A stretch of DNA of 5,884 nucleotides, taken from positions 1 to 5,884 of the forward strand of contig CAXDTK010000316.1 in assembly GCA_963992225.1 (NCBI GenBank). Direction: 5' to 3'. Shown here piece by piece: positions 5,655 through 5,884 of this stretch (positions are counted from its first letter, which is position 1; the number at the start of each line of letters is the position of its first letter). A program made the translations under genes and the position numbers. This stretch comes from Pelomonas sp963992225 (GTDB taxonomy: Bacteria; Pseudomonadota; Gammaproteobacteria; Burkholderiales; Burkholderiaceae_C). The notes under the pieces were generated by a model. The model saw nothing but the letters and a program-made list of their open reading frames with translations. It was not told where the DNA came from and searched no databases.

Positions 5655-5884
5655 TCAGCCCGGCGCCGGCGTGCTGCGGCGCAGCTGCAGGTGGACCGGC
5701 AAGGTGTGCGGCCCGGTGCGCTCGCCGCGCAGCTGGGCCAGCAGGGCTTCCACCAGCGCCACGCCGGCCTGCTGCACCGGCTGGTGCACGGTCGTCAGCG
5801 GCGGGTCGCAATAGGCCGCCAGCGGCATGTCGTCGTAGCCGATCACGGCCACGTCGTCCGGCACGCTGCGGCCCGCCGCGCGCA
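5655..5884 (-). CDS. LacI-family transcriptional regulator, C-terminal end only
   Basis: Only the last 75 residues are inside the window; the helix-turn-helix and most of the effector-binding domain lie beyond the right edge. The visible part carries the family's hallmark VPDDVAVIGYDDMPLAAY, followed by PPLTTVHQPVQQAG and the usual terminal helix VEALLAQLRGE. These belong to the second lobe of the periplasmic-binding-protein-like domain. The stop is TGA at 5655-5657. The gene points the same way as the sucrose operon and ends 133 bases before it. I see no intrinsic terminator in between, so some read-through is possible. It is the obvious candidate to bind the palindrome at 5601-5618 and repress the operon. 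The GTG at 5862-5864 is an internal codon, not the start. Confidence 0.93.
   Translation of the reverse strand, partial: RAAGRSVPDDVAVIGYDDMPLAAYCDPPLTTVHQPVQQAGVALVEALLAQLRGERTGPHTLPVHLQLRRSTPAPG

Noticed and set aside
5068..5811. Minus-strand open frame of 247 codons spanning the regulator/operon gap
   Set aside because: It overlaps the fructokinase and LacI genes out of frame, is very rich in Ala, Arg, Pro and Trp, and covers the clear operator and promoter.

Overview
The window is a G+C-rich stretch, very strongly G or C at third codon positions. The protein types and layout suggest a betaproteobacterium of the order Burkholderiales (the Rubrivivax / Pelomonas / Leptothrix neighbourhood is plausible). 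That placement is an inference from resemblance, not from a search.

Left part, plus strand: the 3' four-fifths of a class I fructose-1,6-bisphosphatase gene (fbp, 5' end outside the window). It is followed within about 35 bases by a tRNA-Thr(CGU) gene with its own -10 box and a clear intrinsic terminator. After a short hairpin-rich spacer comes a minus-strand gene for thioredoxin 2 (trxC), convergent with the tRNA.

Right part, all on the minus strand: a compact sucrose-use locus. Read in the direction of transcription it holds the 3' end of a LacI-family regulator gene (start outside the window), a 133-base control region, a PfkB-type fructokinase, a sucrose/H+-symporter-like MFS permease related to the plant SUT / bacterial SuxC group, and a GH13 sucrose phosphorylase. 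The three enzyme and transport genes are joined by two identical 4-base ATGA stop/start overlaps, so they form one tightly coupled operon. The control region carries a perfect 18-bp palindrome with a central CpG, as expected of a LacI-family operator. It covers the -35 box of the only good promoter candidate.

The inferred pathway is: sucrose enters intact through the permease; sucrose phosphorylase splits it with inorganic phosphate into alpha-glucose 1-phosphate and fructose; fructokinase makes fructose 6-phosphate. Only one ATP is spent per sucrose. Phosphoglucomutase and any outer-membrane porin or TonB receptor are not in the window. Nothing here looks like a mobile element, CRISPR array, phage or a wholly unknown system. 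The most interesting parts are the operon architecture and its operator/promoter region.
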